Origin: Acidiferrobacteraceae bacterium
GTDB lineage: Bacteria > Pseudomonadota > Gammaproteobacteria > Acidiferrobacterales > SZUA-150
DNA length: 54,798 nucleotides
Direction: 5' to 3'
Assembly: GCA_003228915.1 (NCBI GenBank)
Contig: QIGL01000079.1
Coordinates: forward strand, 1-54,798
This document shows, one piece after another, positions 16,461 through 27,430 of this stretch; positions within the stretch are counted from its first letter, which is position 1, and every line of letters begins with the position of its first letter. The position numbers were made by a program, and so were the translations under genes. The notes under the pieces are model-generated. The model saw only the letters and a list, made by a program, of their open reading frames with translations, made no database searches and was not told where the DNA came from.

Positions 16461-17813
16461 ATGGCTCAGGGCCTGTACATTAAAACATTTGGTTGCCAGA
16501 TGAATGAATATGATTCATCACGACTGTCTGATTTGTTAGCAAAAAGTCATGACCTGGAACTGGTGAGCAATGAGTCCGAGGCAGATGTCTTGCTGGTCAA
16601 CACTTGTTCTGTGCGTGAAAAGGCGCAGGAAAAATTATTCTCCCATCTTGGTCGCTGGAATGAGCTGAAACTAAAAAATCCCCATATGATTATTGGTGTT
16701 GGCGGTTGTGTTGCCAGCCAGGAGGGTCAGGCTATTCGTAAACGGGCGCCCTATGTCGATATCGTATTTGGGCCACAAACCCTGCACCGGTTACCAGAGA
16801 TGTTAACCAGTGTCCTGAAAAACAAAAAACCTGCCATTGACATTTCTTTTCCGGAAATTGAAAAATTTGATTGTTTGCCGGACCCGCGGGTCGAAGGCGC
16901 CACGGCCTATGTTTCTATCATGGAAGGTTGTAGCAAGTATTGTACGTTTTGTGTTGTGCCCTATACCCGGGGCGAAGAATTTAGCCGGCCTTTTGATGAT
17001 GTTTTGGCCGAGATCGTACACTTGGCAAAGAATGGTGTCCGCGAGGTGACTTTGCTGGGCCAGAATGTAAATAGCTACCAGGGTTTACGCCATAATGGTG
17101 ACATGGCCAGTCTGTCTTTGTTGATTCGTTATATAAATGAGATCGATGGTATTGATCGCATACGGTATACCACGTCCCATCCTCTTTCTTTCACAGATGA
17201 TTTAATCGATGTTTATGGGCACAGCAGTAAACTGGTTAATCAGCTACACCTGCCAGTACAAAGTGGTTCTGATCGTATTCTTGCCTTAATGAAGCGCGGT
17301 CACACTGTGCTTGAGTTCAAATCAAAAATTCGCAAGTTACGGCAGGCACGTCCTGACATATCTATATCAAGTGATTTCATTGTCGGCTTTCCTGGAGAAA
17401 GCGATGCTGATTTTGAGGAAACAATGCGATTGATTGCAGAGATTGGATTCGATCATTCATACAGTTTTATATTCAGTGCCCGGCCAGGAACCCCGGCGGC
17501 AGATTTGCCGGATGAAACACCCTATAAAATCAAACAAGCCAGGTTGGCCAGGCTACAGGCCAGGATTAATGAAAATGCTGCTAAAATAAGCCAGGACATG
17601 ATTGGTACGGTCCAAAAGGTATTGGTCCAGGGGCCCTCCCGAAAAGATCCAAGGCAACTGTCCGGGCGTACCGAGAATAACCGTGTAGTTAATTTCTCCT
17701 GCGATAACAGCAAGTTAACCGGTACTTTTGTTGATATCGAAATTACCGAAGCCTTGCCAAACTCGCTCAGGGGTTGTTTGTCAGGCGCCACGGCCGTCGT
17801 TGGTAGCGTTTGA
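16461..17813 (+). CDS. miaB: MiaB, tRNA-2-methylthio-N6-dimethylallyladenosine synthase
   Basis: MiaB is a radical SAM methylthiotransferase that modifies A37 of tRNAs reading codons that begin with U. The 450-residue protein has the MTTase N-terminal domain with C12, C49 and C83 for one 4Fe-4S cluster, the radical SAM cysteines C157, C161 and C164 (GCSKYCTFC) for the other, and a C-terminal TRAM domain (about 380-450). The length is normal. It begins the conserved miaB-ybeZ-ybeY-corC-lnt run. Confidence 0.97.
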   Translation: MAQGLYIKTFGCQMNEYDSSRLSDLLAKSHDLELVSNESEADVLLVNTCSVREKAQEKLFSHLGRWNELKLKNPHMIIGVGGCVASQEGQAIRKRAPYVDIVFGPQTLHRLPEMLTSVLKNKKPAIDISFPEIEKFDCLPDPRVEGATAYVSIMEGCSKYCTFCVVPYTRGEEFSRPFDDVLAEIVHLAKNGVREVTLLGQNVNSYQGLRHNGDMASLSLLIRYINEIDGIDRIRYTTSHPLSFTDDLIDVYGHSSKLVNQLHLPVQSGSDRILALMKRGHTVLEFKSKIRKLRQARPDISISSDFIVGFPGESDADFEETMRLIAEIGFDHSYSFIFSARPGTPAADLPDETPYKIKQARLARLQARINENAAKISQDMIGTVQKVLVQGPSRKDPRQLSGRTENNRVVNFSCDNSKLTGTFVDIEITEALPNSLRGCLSGATAVVGSV

Positions 17814-17896
17814 TAAATGTTAGATTTCCGGTTTATTTGCCACATAACCAGCAAAATCAGCTACAATTTTAAGTATCAGGACAACGATCTCCAGAT

Positions 17897-18880
17897 TTGA
17901 ACGCTAAACTCAAGCAGCTAAAATTCAGTCTTACACCGACCGACAATGAACGGTTAGCCAGCCTCTGCGGGTTAAACGATGAGCACCTGCGCCAGATTGA
18001 AGAGTATACGGGAATCGAAATCGGTAACCGCGGGGGTGACTTTCGAATAGTTGGTGAGCAGATCACCGCCATGATGGTAAAACAGCTAATCAGGCAACTG
18101 TATGAAAATACTTCAAATCAAAAGCCATTAAGTCCTGCCAGTGTTCATCTTGCTTTGCAGCAAATAACCAAAGATGGCTCGGTCAATAACACTGAGCCGG
18201 AACTTGATCTGCGATTACCCAAACATACGGTGCGTGGCCGTAGTCCACGGCAGCGTGATTACATTCGTCAAATCCTGACCCACGACATCAATTTTGGTAT
18301 TGGGCCGGCCGGTACTGGTAAAACATATTTGGCCGTGGCTTGTGCGGTAGAGGCGCTTGAGAACAGGCGTGTACAGAGAATTTTACTGGTAAGACCGGCT
18401 GTCGAGGCGGGCGAGCACCTGGGATTTTTGCCCGGCGACCTGGAACAAAAAGTCGATCCCTATTTGCGGCCACTCTATGATGCTTTGCACGAGATGCTGG
18501 GTTTTGAAAAAGTCAGTAAATTGCTTGAGAAAAATATTATTGAACTGGCACCCCTGGCCTACATGCGCGGCCGTACGCTTAACGATGCCTTTATTATTCT
18601 TGATGAAGCCCAAAACACAACAGCCGAACAAATGAAAATGTTTCTTACCCGTATTGGTTTTGGAACCACTGCCGTGATTACTGGTGATGTGACACAAATA
18701 GATCTGGCCCGGCCAAAATCTTCAGGGCTGAAAGAAATTGTTGATATCCTGAAAGATGTGAGTGGAATCAGTTTTATCCATTTTGAGTCAGAAGACGTGG
18801 TACGTCATCCACTGGTACAACGAATTGTTGAGGCCTATGACAGGCACCAGAACAGCAAGGACGAAAAACAAACTGGTTAG
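17897..18880 (+). CDS. ybeZ: PhoH-family ATPase YbeZ
   Basis: This 327-residue PhoH-like protein has a Walker A motif GPAGTGKT at 136-143 and the Walker B region FIILDEAQN. YbeZ works with the endoribonuclease YbeY, the next gene, in rRNA processing and ribosome quality control; its ATPase role in this is not fully defined. It is preceded by a small N-terminal domain (residues 1-100). The only reasonable start is TTG 17897, as no ATG lies near. The stop is 2 bases before the ybeY start. Confidence 0.95.
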   Translation: MNAKLKQLKFSLTPTDNERLASLCGLNDEHLRQIEEYTGIEIGNRGGDFRIVGEQITAMMVKQLIRQLYENTSNQKPLSPASVHLALQQITKDGSVNNTEPELDLRLPKHTVRGRSPRQRDYIRQILTHDINFGIGPAGTGKTYLAVACAVEALENRRVQRILLVRPAVEAGEHLGFLPGDLEQKVDPYLRPLYDALHEMLGFEKVSKLLEKNIIELAPLAYMRGRTLNDAFIILDEAQNTTAEQMKMFLTRIGFGTTAVITGDVTQIDLARPKSSGLKEIVDILKDVSGISFIHFESEDVVRHPLVQRIVEAYDRHQNSKDEKQTG

Positions 18881-18882
18881 GT

Positions 18883-19332
18883 ATGGGCATAAAAGTGGAA
18901 ATCCAGAATATGTCTGTTAATGATAACGTGCCTGATTATAACCAGTTCAGGTTATGGGTAGAGGCTGCACTGGAAAATGAGAAAGATGCAGGTGAGTTAA
19001 CAATTCGAATTGTTAACGAAGATGAAGGCGCGGCATTAAACCGGGATTACCGTGGCAAAAATGGACCTACCAATGTACTCTCTTTTGCCTATGAAAATTC
19101 GCCCGGTGTGAATGCCAATATTTTGGGCGACCTGGTGATTTGTGCGCCGGTTATAGAACGTGAGGCGATTGAGCAGGACAAGGCATGGTCGGCCCACTGG
19201 GCGCATATGGTCATCCATGGCGTCATGCATTTACGAGGCTTTGATCACATAGAGGAAGACCAGGCGACACAAATGGAAGCCAGGGAAACAGAAATTCTGA
19301 CCGGTCTGGGTTTTAACAGGCCATATGAATAA
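18883..19332 (+). CDS. ybeY: YbeY, endoribonuclease for rRNA maturation
   Basis: The 149-residue protein carries the metal-binding motif H112-x3-H116-x5-H122 in HGVMHLRGFDH, the signature of this zinc-dependent endoribonuclease. It matures the 3' end of 16S rRNA and takes part in ribosome quality control. The conserved basic segment RDYRGKNGPTNVLSF lies at 55-68. The gene is tightly linked to ybeZ and corC, as in many Proteobacteria. Confidence 0.97.
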   Translation: MGIKVEIQNMSVNDNVPDYNQFRLWVEAALENEKDAGELTIRIVNEDEGAALNRDYRGKNGPTNVLSFAYENSPGVNANILGDLVICAPVIEREAIEQDKAWSAHWAHMVIHGVMHLRGFDHIEEDQATQMEARETEILTGLGFNRPYE

Positions 19333-19376
19333 GCGAATAGCCATACAATATTATTAATTAACTTGCAGAGAGAACC

Positions 19377-20273
19377 GTGAGCAAAGACGACGATTATCAC
19401 AGTACCAACGGTGGCGCGGAAGCGTCATCGAAATCCTTTATTGATCGATTGAGCCAGGCCCTGCTTGGTGAGCCCAGTAACAGGCAAGAGCTGGTATCGG
19501 TTTTACGTGACGCAACTGGTCGCGACCTGTTGTCCCAGGATGCACTGGATATGATGGAAGGCGTGCTCCAGGTATCCGAGATGCAAGTGCGTGATGTGAT
19601 GATCCCCCGCGCCCAGGTAGATGTGGTTGATCGCAGTCAAAAACCGGAAGATTATTTGCCTACCGTAATCGAAACAGCACATTCACGTTTCCCCATGATT
19701 GATGGCGACAAGGACAAGGTGCTGGGAATATTACTGGCTAAAGATTTGCTAAAATATTTTTACATTAATGAAAAAAACCGGGGCCGGGAATTTGATATCG
19801 ATGATGTCCTGCGGCCGGCGGTGTTCGTTCCCGAAAGCAAGCGACTTAATATATTACTGAAAGAATTCAGGACCAGTCGCAATCATATGGCAATTGTTGT
19901 TGATGAGTACGGCGGTGTCTCGGGAATCATTACAATCGAGGATGTGCTGGAACAAATCGTCGGCGAAATTGAAGACGAATATGATGTTGAAGAAGATGAC
20001 ATTGCTATCCGCAGAAGAAATGATGGTGATTACCTGGTGAAGGCGCTAACAACAGTAGAAGACTTTAACGATTATTTTCAGACGAGTTTCAGCGACCAGG
20101 ATGTAGATACAATTGGTGGTATTGTCATGACTTCATTGGGACATTTACCGAAGCGTGGTGAAATTGTTGAAATCGAAAAATATGAATTTGAAATCCTGCG
20201 GGCCGATAGTCGCCGAATCCATTTAATGAAAGTAAAATCTATTTCAAAGCCTGCTTCAATTGCCTCAACTTAA
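19377..20273 (+). CDS. corC: CorC/YbeX, CBS-domain protein of the ybeZ-ybeY operon
   Basis: This 298-residue cytosolic protein has two CBS domains (about residues 75-195; VRDVMIPRAQ opens the first, VVDEYGGVSGIITIEDVLE marks the second) and a C-terminal CorC/HlyC domain (about 210-290). CorC/YbeX has been linked to magnesium and cobalt efflux and, through its operon partners, to ribosome function. The start is GTG 19377 after GAGAGAA. Its last bases overlap the presumed start of lnt by 14. Confidence 0.93.
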   Translation: MSKDDDYHSTNGGAEASSKSFIDRLSQALLGEPSNRQELVSVLRDATGRDLLSQDALDMMEGVLQVSEMQVRDVMIPRAQVDVVDRSQKPEDYLPTVIETAHSRFPMIDGDKDKVLGILLAKDLLKYFYINEKNRGREFDIDDVLRPAVFVPESKRLNILLKEFRTSRNHMAIVVDEYGGVSGIITIEDVLEQIVGEIEDEYDVEEDDIAIRRRNDGDYLVKALTTVEDFNDYFQTSFSDQDVDTIGGIVMTSLGHLPKRGEIVEIEKYEFEILRADSRRIHLMKVKSISKPASIAST

Positions 20274-21804
20274 TTTTTCTGCCTTCCTGTCACCAAAACG
20301 ACTTGATATTTTATCATTTGTTGCGGGCGCGTTTACGGTCACCGGTTTTGCGCCATTCTATTTTTATCCGGCCCCTTTCCTGACCATAACGATTATATTT
20401 CTAATATGGAATATTGATAATACGCCAGCATCAAGATCTGCATGGCGTGGTTATTTATTTGGATTGGGCATGTTTGGGTTTGGCGTCACCTGGGTATATG
20501 TGAGCATACATAACTTTGGCAATATGCCCGCGGCCCTTGCTGCATTTGCAGTTTTTATTTTTATTTCCATCTTGAGTAGTTACCTCGCCCTGGTGGGCTG
20601 GTTGCAAGCCCGTTATTTTGGCGATGACAAACACTGGTTCAGTATTATCTTTGGTCTGCCCGCTTTGTGGGTATTTTTTGAATGGGTGCGCAGCTGGTTA
20701 TTCACAGGATTTCCCTGGTTGAACCTGGGGTACAGCCAGGTACCGTCGTTCATGTCTGGGTTGGCGCCTGTCATAGGTGTCTATGGCATTAGTTTTTTTG
20801 TTGCGATCAGCGCCTCACTGGTCAGCCTGGTCTGGTTGCAACCCGCAAAACGAAAGATTTGGCTAGCAAGTCTGCTGGCGCTCTGGGTTGGTATCGTGCT
20901 CATTGGTAAAATAAACTGGGTATCAGAAATAGATAAACCGGTGCAGGTTGCCATGATCCAGGGCAATATCTCAATTGCCAGAAAATGGGATCGAAAGTAT
21001 CAATCTAAAATTACTGCTGATTACCTGCGACTCAGCAAACAACATGGTGATGTGGACCTTATACTATGGCCGGAAGCGGCAATACCGGGTTACCTGGATG
21101 TTGTGCAGCAAGGTTTTTTGCAAGAAGTACGGGCCCATGCAAAAGAGACCAACACAGATTATATACTCGGCGTACTGGAACGGGTACGAGATAAAGGCCA
21201 GACTAAATTTTATAACAGTGCCATTACAGTTGATTCTGAAGGTGCGGATGAAGGCGTTTATCGAAAACAACACCTGGTACCATTTGGTGAATTCATGCCA
21301 TTAAAACCCGTTTTAGGCTGGCTGCTTAATTATTTGAAAATACCGATGTCTGATCTTAGTTCTGGCACGGATCGCAACAACATATTAAAAGCGGCAGGCC
21401 ATTTAATCGGAATTTCCATTTGTTACGAAGACGCCTTTGGCGAAGAGGTTATCCAGGCCGTGCCTGCTGCAACCTTGTTGGTGAACATCAGTGAAGACGC
21501 CTGGTTTGGTGATTCCTTTGCGCCTTTTCAGCGGCTGCAAATTGCCCAAATGCGCGCCATGGAGGCGGGTCGACCCATGGTACGGGCGGCGAATACTGGC
21601 CCCTCTGCCGTTATTGATCATAATGGACGAATTACGGCCCGTTCTAAAGCGTTTGTGCAAACAGTGCTGGTAGCAACCGTGCAGCCAATGCAGGGTTTAA
21701 CGCCCTATGGCCGATTTGGTAATGGCCCGGTTATTATGATTGCCATCCTGCTAATTATCGCGGGCTGGCAGCGCACCCGGGAATTAGCTGGATATTTTAA
21801 ATAA
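20260..21804 (+). CDS. lnt: Lnt, apolipoprotein N-acyltransferase
   Basis: Lnt adds the third acyl chain to the N-terminal cysteine of lipoproteins in the inner membrane. This 514-residue protein has an N-terminal block of about six membrane helices (residues 15-215), a periplasmic nitrilase domain (about 225-480) and a final helix. The catalytic triad is visible: E272 in LWPEAAIPG, K336 in YRKQHLVPFGE and C388 in GISICYE, matching E267-K335-C387 of E. coli. The presumed start is TTG 20260 inside the end of corC. Lipoproteins in this window that would use it include LptE and the ankyrin protein. Confidence 0.95.
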   Translation: MPQLNFSAFLSPKRLDILSFVAGAFTVTGFAPFYFYPAPFLTITIIFLIWNIDNTPASRSAWRGYLFGLGMFGFGVTWVYVSIHNFGNMPAALAAFAVFIFISILSSYLALVGWLQARYFGDDKHWFSIIFGLPALWVFFEWVRSWLFTGFPWLNLGYSQVPSFMSGLAPVIGVYGISFFVAISASLVSLVWLQPAKRKIWLASLLALWVGIVLIGKINWVSEIDKPVQVAMIQGNISIARKWDRKYQSKITADYLRLSKQHGDVDLILWPEAAIPGYLDVVQQGFLQEVRAHAKETNTDYILGVLERVRDKGQTKFYNSAITVDSEGADEGVYRKQHLVPFGEFMPLKPVLGWLLNYLKIPMSDLSSGTDRNNILKAAGHLIGISICYEDAFGEEVIQAVPAATLLVNISEDAWFGDSFAPFQRLQIAQMRAMEAGRPMVRAANTGPSAVIDHNGRITARSKAFVQTVLVATVQPMQGLTPYGRFGNGPVIMIAILLIIAGWQRTRELAGYFK

Positions 21805-21833
21805 CCGCTTTGGCATGATTGCGAGTCACTTAC

Positions 21834-21846
21834 GCCTGTGGCAGGC
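21834..21846 (+). terminator. Small hairpin between lnt and leuS
   Basis: GCCTG-TGG-CAGGC is a perfect but short inverted repeat 30 bases after the lnt stop. No T-run follows. It may be a weak terminator or mRNA end stabiliser. Confidence 0.3.
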
Positions 21847-21882
21847 TTCGCACCTCGATAGTTCAATTAGACATTATTTTTA

Positions 21883-21888
21883 TATAGT
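21883..21888 (+). promoter_or_regulatory. Candidate -10 element of the leuS promoter
   Basis: TATAGT lies 19 bases before the GTG start of leuS in an AT-rich stretch and matches five of six -10 bases. A clear -35 box is not seen; GTTCAA at 21861-21866 would give 16-base spacing but is a poor match. The leader would be very short. Confidence 0.25.
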
Positions 21889-21906
21889 ATTTTTTGTGAG
21901 GTAGGC

Positions 21907-24441
21907 GTGGATCCGCAATACAATCCTGAAGACGTAGAACAAAAAGCCCAGAAATACTGGCTGGATAATAATTCGTTCTCTGTAGTTGAGGACGATACGA
22001 AAGAAAAATTTTACTGCCTGTCTATGTTCCCCTATCCGTCAGGTGACTTACACATGGGCCATGTTCGTAATTACACGATTGGGGATGTCATTAGTCGCTA
22101 CCAGCGGATGTTGGGCAAAAATGTCTTGCAGCCCATGGGCTGGGATGCCTTTGGCATGCCAGCCGAGAACGCAGCGATTAAACACAAAATCCCGCCTGCC
22201 AAATGGACCCGGGAAAATATCATAAAAATGAAGACCCAGTTTAAACAACTGGGTTTTGGTTATGACTGGGATCGGGAGCTGGCGACCTGTAATCCTGATT
22301 ATTACCGCTGGGAGCAATGGTTTTTTTTGCAATTGCTCGAAAAAAAGCTTGTCTACAAAAAAACAGCACCCGTGAACTGGTGCCCCCACGACCAGACCGT
22401 GCTGGCCAATGAACAGGTGATTGATGGTTGTTGCTGGCGTTGTGATACGCTGGTCGTACGTAAAGAAATTCCCCAATGGTTTATGAGAATCACGGATTAC
22501 GCCCAGGAGCTACTGGATGATCTCAGTACCCTCACCGACTGGCCAGAACGTGTTGTCACCATGCAGCGAAACTGGATTGGCCGCTCTGAAGGCGTGGAGG
22601 TTATTTTTGGTATTGCTGGCGATGAGAACAAAAAAAAATCACTCAAGGTGTTTACGACCCGGCCCGATACCCTGATGGGCGTAACCTATGTAGCGGTTGC
22701 AGCCGAACATCCCCTGTCCCAAAAAGCAGCCAAGGAAAATCAAGTCTTAACAGATTTTATTGCTGAATGTAAAACCATGGATGTGTCTGAGGCCGCCATG
22801 GAGACGGCTGAGAAAAAAGGATTGGATACCGGCCTGAAAGCCATTCACCCAATTACAAATGAACAAGTACCAATTTTTATTGCCAATTTTGTTTTAATGG
22901 CTTATGGAGAAGGCGCGGTAATGGCGGTGCCTGCCCATGATCAGCGGGATTGGGAATTTGCAAAAAAATATAATGTACCAATCGGGCCAGTGGTATTTCC
23001 TGCCGATGGATCGAAACCTGATCTGAATAGTGGCGCCTTTACAGATAAAGGCTTGCTAAAAAATTCCGGTGAATTTGATGGATTGACATCAGATCAGGCC
23101 TTTACCGCCATTGCAGAGTTTCTTGAAAAGAATCACAAGGGCGAGCGTAAAATAAATTTTCGTCTTCGTGACTGGGGTGTTTCAAGGCAGCGTTACTGGG
23201 GCACACCTATCCCTGTTATAAATTGCCCGGATTGCGGGGCTGTTGCAGTCAAGGATAAGGATTTACCCGTGGTTTTGCCTGAGGAGGTAACGCTCAAGGG
23301 AACGGGATCCCCGCTCAAGGACATGCCTGAATTTTACAAAGTAGACTGTCCTGAATGTGGCGCGGGGGCCGAAAGAGAGACCGACACATTTGATACTTTT
23401 ATGGAATCCAGTTGGTACTTCGCCAGGTTTTGCAGTCCCAACCATGATACCGGCATGGTGGATAAAAAAAAATCAGATTACTGGTTACCCGTGGACCAGT
23501 ATGTGGGCGGCATTGAGCACGCCATTCTGCACCTGCTTTACGCCCGTTTTTTTACCAAGTTAATGAGGGATGAAAAACTTACCACTGTCCCGGAGCCATT
23601 CTCCAGGCTGCTCACCCAGGGCATGGTATTAAAAGATGGCGCCAAGATGTCAAAGTCTAAAGGCAATACAGTCGATCCCTTATCATTACTTAAAGAATAT
23701 GGTGCCGATACAGCCAGGTTGTTTGTCATGTTTGCTGCACCCCCGGAACAATCCCTGGAATGGTCTGATGAGGCAGTTGGTGGCGCATTCCGTTTTTTAA
23801 AACGTTTATGGATCTATGCTCACAGGGCAGAAAACCAAGTCCTGAATAATCAGGCGTCACCCAGTAAACCATATTTGGATAATGACCCGGACTGGTCTTT
23901 GGCCACCGAAGAACAACTGGCTGTCCGTCGCAAGGTGCATACTATATTAAAGGGCGTCACTGCAGACTTTAAAAAGAACCAGTTTAATACGGTGGTTTCT
24001 GCGGCCATGAAAATATTAAATGAAATTAGTAAACCACTGCCTGGCCATGATCAGGATAATACCAAGGCGCCTGAAAATGATCCTGTTATTAAGGTGCATG
24101 ACTGGTTAATCCGGGAAACGTTGAGTATTTTGTTGCGAATATTATCGCCAATCGTTCCCCATATGACGCATGTATTGTGGCGAGAGCTTAATTTTGGTGA
24201 TGATATATTGCAGGCAGACTGGCCGGAAGTTGATGAAGCAGCGCTGGTGAGTGAGTCAATTAAATTAATTGTTCAGGTTAATGGCAAAAAACGCAGCGAG
24301 ATAGAGGTGTCCATGAAAGCAGATAAATCAATGCTGGAAGAGATAGCATTGGCGGACGAAAACGTAGTACGTTTTATGGATGGCAAGCTGGCAAAAAAAG
24401 TAATCGTTGTGCCGGGGAGGTTGGTGAATATTGTCATCTAG
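21907..24441 (+). CDS. leuS: LeuS, leucyl-tRNA synthetase
   Basis: This 844-residue class I synthetase charges tRNA-Leu. The HIGH-type motif is HMGH at 49-52 ([11 protein letters not shown]) and the KMSKS loop reads [10 protein letters not shown] near residue 580. The CP1 editing domain, with the threonine-rich stretch TTRPDTLMG, lies at about 225-420. The usual WGTPIPV zinc-binding segment follows (NCPDCGA, DCPECGA). The start is GTG 21907, preceded by GAGGTAGG. The stop overlaps the start region of lptE. Confidence 0.98.
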   Translation: MDPQYNPEDVEQKAQKYWLDNNSFSVVEDDTKEKFYCLSMFPYPSGDLHMGHVRNYTIGDVISRYQRMLGKNVLQPMGWDAFGMPAENAAIKHKIPPAKWTRENIIKMKTQFKQLGFGYDWDRELATCNPDYYRWEQWFFLQLLEKKLVYKKTAPVNWCPHDQTVLANEQVIDGCCWRCDTLVVRKEIPQWFMRITDYAQELLDDLSTLTDWPERVVTMQRNWIGRSEGVEVIFGIAGDENKKKSLKVFTTRPDTLMGVTYVAVAAEHPLSQKAAKENQVLTDFIAECKTMDVSEAAMETAEKKGLDTGLKAIHPITNEQVPIFIANFVLMAYGEGAVMAVPAHDQRDWEFAKKYNVPIGPVVFPADGSKPDLNSGAFTDKGLLKNSGEFDGLTSDQAFTAIAEFLEKNHKGERKINFRLRDWGVSRQRYWGTPIPVINCPDCGAVAVKDKDLPVVLPEEVTLKGTGSPLKDMPEFYKVDCPECGAGAERETDTFDTFMESSWYFARFCSPNHDTGMVDKKKSDYWLPVDQYVGGIEHAILHLLYARFFTKLMRDEKLTTVPEPFSRLLTQGMVLKDGAKMSKSKGNTVDPLSLLKEYGADTARLFVMFAAPPEQSLEWSDEAVGGAFRFLKRLWIYAHRAENQVLNNQASPSKPYLDNDPDWSLATEEQLAVRRKVHTILKGVTADFKKNQFNTVVSAAMKILNEISKPLPGHDQDNTKAPENDPVIKVHDWLIRETLSILLRILSPIVPHMTHVLWRELNFGDDILQADWPEVDEAALVSESIKLIVQVNGKKRSEIEVSMKADKSMLEEIALADENVVRFMDGKLAKKVIVVPGRLVNIVI

Positions 24442-25048
24442 ACTTAAAAATTTATTTACTTCAAACCTGTTTGGCCGAGGGTTGTTGATTACATTGATGC
24501 TCGTCAGTCTGGCTGGTTGTGGATTCCAGTTGAGAAAAGAGGCGGTTGCCAGTTTGCCTGGCGAGCTAAAAGTCATAAAACTGGATTTACTGGTAAGTAA
24601 AGATGTCGCTGCCCTGAAAAATATGTTTATTGATGAATGGACACTGGCTGGCGGTTTGTTGTCTGAAAGTGACGAAGTGCCTCTTTTATCTATTAATAAC
24701 GAGCGAGTTCTTCAGCGCGTACTTTCAGTAGACCCGATTAATGCCAAAGTTAGCGAGTACTCGCTGAAATATGTTTTGTCATTTCAATTGACTATCCCAG
24801 CTAATAAAAAGAACCTGGTGGTCAAGACAATTCATCTGCAAAGACAATATACGGTAGATAGGACCAATGTATTGGCCAAAGAGTATGAAAAAACGTGGCT
24901 CACAAATACAATGCGTCAACTTGCCGTCAAGGAAATCGTGAGAAAATTATCCCATCTTGACTCCGAGTTATTTTCAGAAAATTTGGCGCCGGATGCATCA
25001 AAAGCATCAAAAGCACCGGAAGCATCTAAAACATCCGGGGAGAAATGA
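24431..25048 (+). CDS. lptE: LptE, LPS-assembly lipoprotein
   Basis: LptE plugs the LptD barrel and helps place LPS in the outer leaflet. This 205-residue protein has a signal peptide ending in the lipobox SLAGC, then GFQLRKEA, the usual opening of mature LptE. The start is TTG 24431, ten bases after a strong GGGGAGG site inside the end of leuS. The C-terminal tail is an Ala/Ser/Lys/Pro-rich low-complexity stretch ([12 protein letters not shown]). It overlaps holA by 4 bases. leuS-lptE-holA is a conserved gammaproteobacterial order. Confidence 0.92.
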   Translation: MSSRLKNLFTSNLFGRGLLITLMLVSLAGCGFQLRKEAVASLPGELKVIKLDLLVSKDVAALKNMFIDEWTLAGGLLSESDEVPLLSINNERVLQRVLSVDPINAKVSEYSLKYVLSFQLTIPANKKNLVVKTIHLQRQYTVDRTNVLAKEYEKTWLTNTMRQLAVKEIVRKLSHLDSELFSENLAPDASKASKAPEASKTSGEK

Positions 25049-26073
25049 AACTTTATCCCAATCAACTTAATGACCACCTGAAAAAGTCACTGGCACCCGT
25101 TTACCTGGTTTCTGGCGATGATCCATTACTGGTCGACGAGGCCGTATTGGCAATCCGGAAAAGGGCAGAGCTTGCCGGGTATAGTGAGCGTGAGGTTTGG
25201 CATGCCGAGCGCGGTTTTGACTGGAATAATTTGCTTGAATCCAGTCAATCTTTATCGCTTTTTTCCCAACAAAAAATAATCGAGTTGCGCCTGCCAACTG
25301 GTAAGCCAGGTGACCAGGGCAGTAAGTTACTCAGTGCACTGGCCCAGTCGCCCCCAGACCAGACCCTGTTACTGGTAGTAACGGGCAAACTGGAGGCAAG
25401 TAGCCAGCGCAGCAAATGGGTCAAGGCACTGGCGGCGGCTGGTGTCATGATTACGATTTATCCCCTCGAGTCCAGGGAGTTACCCGCCTGGATTAACCAG
25501 CGCCTGAAAAATCATGGCCTGACAGCCGGGCCTGGCGTGCTTGATATGCTGGCCTGGCATTTTGATGGCAATCTGTTGGCGGCTGCCCAGGAAGTTGAAA
25601 AATTGGCGCTTTTGTTTGAGGGTCAGCTGGAAATGGACGATTTGAGTGAGTCACTCAGCGAAAATGCCAGATTTAACGTCTTTAAGCTAACCGATAGTTG
25701 TCTGGCGGGGGATGTGAGCGTTAGCAGTAGAATATTGCGAAACCTAAAAGCCGAGGCAGTGGCGCCAGTTCTGGTATTATGGGCCTTGTCCCGCGAGGCC
25801 AGAAGCCTTGGTCAAATGGCCCGGGAGCTACAGGCTGGCAAGCCCCTGGAGCAGGTATTACAGTCCCATGGTGTCTGGTCAAAACGGCGTCCAGCAATTA
25901 AATCGGCACTGGGGCGCCTAAAACCGGTAACTTGTAGCCGCCTGTTGCAGCGTGCGGCCCGTACCGATAGAGTGATCAAAGGCCGGTTGCCAGGCGATAC
26001 CTGGCAGACTTTGCAAGACCTGGTATTGGCTTTTTGCGGCAAAAGACCCCTGGCGGGGATTAGAAGCATTTAA
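25045..26073 (+). CDS. holA: HolA, DNA polymerase III delta subunit
   Basis: The delta subunit opens the beta sliding clamp within the clamp-loader complex. The 342-residue protein begins [20 protein letters not shown] and continues LVSGDDPLLVDEA, the family's typical N-terminus. The length is close to E. coli HolA (343). As is normal for delta, there is no functional Walker A. It overlaps lptE (ATGA), so the two are translated together. Confidence 0.96.
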   Translation: MKLYPNQLNDHLKKSLAPVYLVSGDDPLLVDEAVLAIRKRAELAGYSEREVWHAERGFDWNNLLESSQSLSLFSQQKIIELRLPTGKPGDQGSKLLSALAQSPPDQTLLLVVTGKLEASSQRSKWVKALAAAGVMITIYPLESRELPAWINQRLKNHGLTAGPGVLDMLAWHFDGNLLAAAQEVEKLALLFEGQLEMDDLSESLSENARFNVFKLTDSCLAGDVSVSSRILRNLKAEAVAPVLVLWALSREARSLGQMARELQAGKPLEQVLQSHGVWSKRRPAIKSALGRLKPVTCSRLLQRAARTDRVIKGRLPGDTWQTLQDLVLAFCGKRPLAGIRSI

Positions 26074-26123
26074 AGCGCCATGCTTATAAGTAAGTTATGT
26101 GGGCAAGTTATGAGTAGACAACC

Positions 26124-27410
26124 ATGAGTAAAAGTAATCAAAAAGTGACAGAAATGGACATACCGGCTTATATAACATCCCTGGGCCAGCGTGCGCGTGG
26201 CGCTGCCCGCCATATCGCCCGGGCCGATAGTGGTCAGAAGAATGATGCGTTACTGGCAATAGCCGCGGCCCTGGTGGCTGAACGGAAAAAGCTGCTCAGC
26301 GCCAACCAGAAAGACATGGAAGCGGGTAAACAATCGGGTCTTGATGCTGCCCTGATGGACAGGCTCGAGCTTAACGACGAGCGTATAAACGGCATGGCTG
26401 AAGGCGTCCAGCAGATTGCGGCGCTGGCTGATCCCATCGGCGAAATCACCGACCTGGCTTACCGGCCTTCCGGGATCCAGGTGGGTCGTATGCGTGTCCC
26501 GCTGGGTGTGATTGGCATTATTTACGAATCCAGGCCAAATGTAACGGCTGATGCAGCTGCCCTGTGCCTGAAATCAGGTAATGCAGCTATTCTCCGTGGC
26601 GGTTCAGAAGCGCTTTATTCAAACCAGGCGATTAATAACTGTATCCAGCAAGGTTTGCAGCAAGCAGGTTTGCCCGGCGATATTGTCCAGGTGGTTGAGA
26701 TCACTGATCGGTTGGCTGTGGGCGAAATGATTCAACTGCAGGAATATATTGATGTCATTATTCCAAGAGGTGGCAAAGGATTGATTGAACGTATTAGCCA
26801 GGATGCCCGGGTACCTGTGATTAAACATTTGCATGGTGTCTGCCACGTGTATATTGATAAGGCAGCTGATCTTGATAAGGCCGAAGCGATTGCTGTTAAT
26901 GCCAAAACCCAGCGTTATGGCACATGCAATACTATGGAGACCTTATTGATTGATCAAGCAGTCGCCGGGGAAATACTGCCCCGGTTGGCGGCACGGTATA
27001 AGGATGCCGGTGTTGAAATGCGCGGTTGTGACCAGAGTCGAGCGATTATAAAGGATATGGTTACAGCAACAGAAGCAGACTGGGATGCAGAATACCTGGC
27101 ACCCGTCTTGTCCATTAAAATTGTTGATGATTTTGATACGGCGGTTTCGCACATTCAACAATATAGCTCTGCCCATACTGAGGCCATTGTGACCGAAGAT
27201 TATTCAGCCGCCAGGCGTTTTTTGCGAGAAGTTGATTCAAGCTCTGTCATGGTCAATGCATCAACCCGTTTTGCCGATGGTTTTGAATACGGGCTTGGAG
27301 CAGAAATTGGCATTAGTACTGACAAACTTCATGTCAGGGGCCCGGTTGGTCTTGAAGGTCTGACATCACAGAAATATGTTGTTTTTGGCGATGGCCAGGT
27401 TCGAAGCTGA
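26124..27410 (+). CDS. proA: ProA, gamma-glutamyl phosphate reductase
   Basis: ProA reduces gamma-glutamyl phosphate to glutamate semialdehyde with NADPH in proline synthesis. The 428-residue protein has the catalytic cysteine C268 in [12 protein letters not shown] and the NAD(P)-binding segment [17 protein letters not shown] (about 128-144). Two starts are possible: ATG 26124 or ATG 26154, which would remove ten residues. proB is not in the window. Placement between holA and nadD is typical of several gammaproteobacterial orders outside the enterics. Confidence 0.97.
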   Translation: MSKSNQKVTEMDIPAYITSLGQRARGAARHIARADSGQKNDALLAIAAALVAERKKLLSANQKDMEAGKQSGLDAALMDRLELNDERINGMAEGVQQIAALADPIGEITDLAYRPSGIQVGRMRVPLGVIGIIYESRPNVTADAAALCLKSGNAAILRGGSEALYSNQAINNCIQQGLQQAGLPGDIVQVVEITDRLAVGEMIQLQEYIDVIIPRGGKGLIERISQDARVPVIKHLHGVCHVYIDKAADLDKAEAIAVNAKTQRYGTCNTMETLLIDQAVAGEILPRLAARYKDAGVEMRGCDQSRAIIKDMVTATEADWDAEYLAPVLSIKIVDDFDTAVSHIQQYSSAHTEAIVTEDYSAARRFLREVDSSSVMVNASTRFADGFEYGLGAEIGISTDKLHVRGPVGLEGLTSQKYVVFGDGQVRS

Positions 27411-27430
27411 AGGTTAACCAATAACTGCAT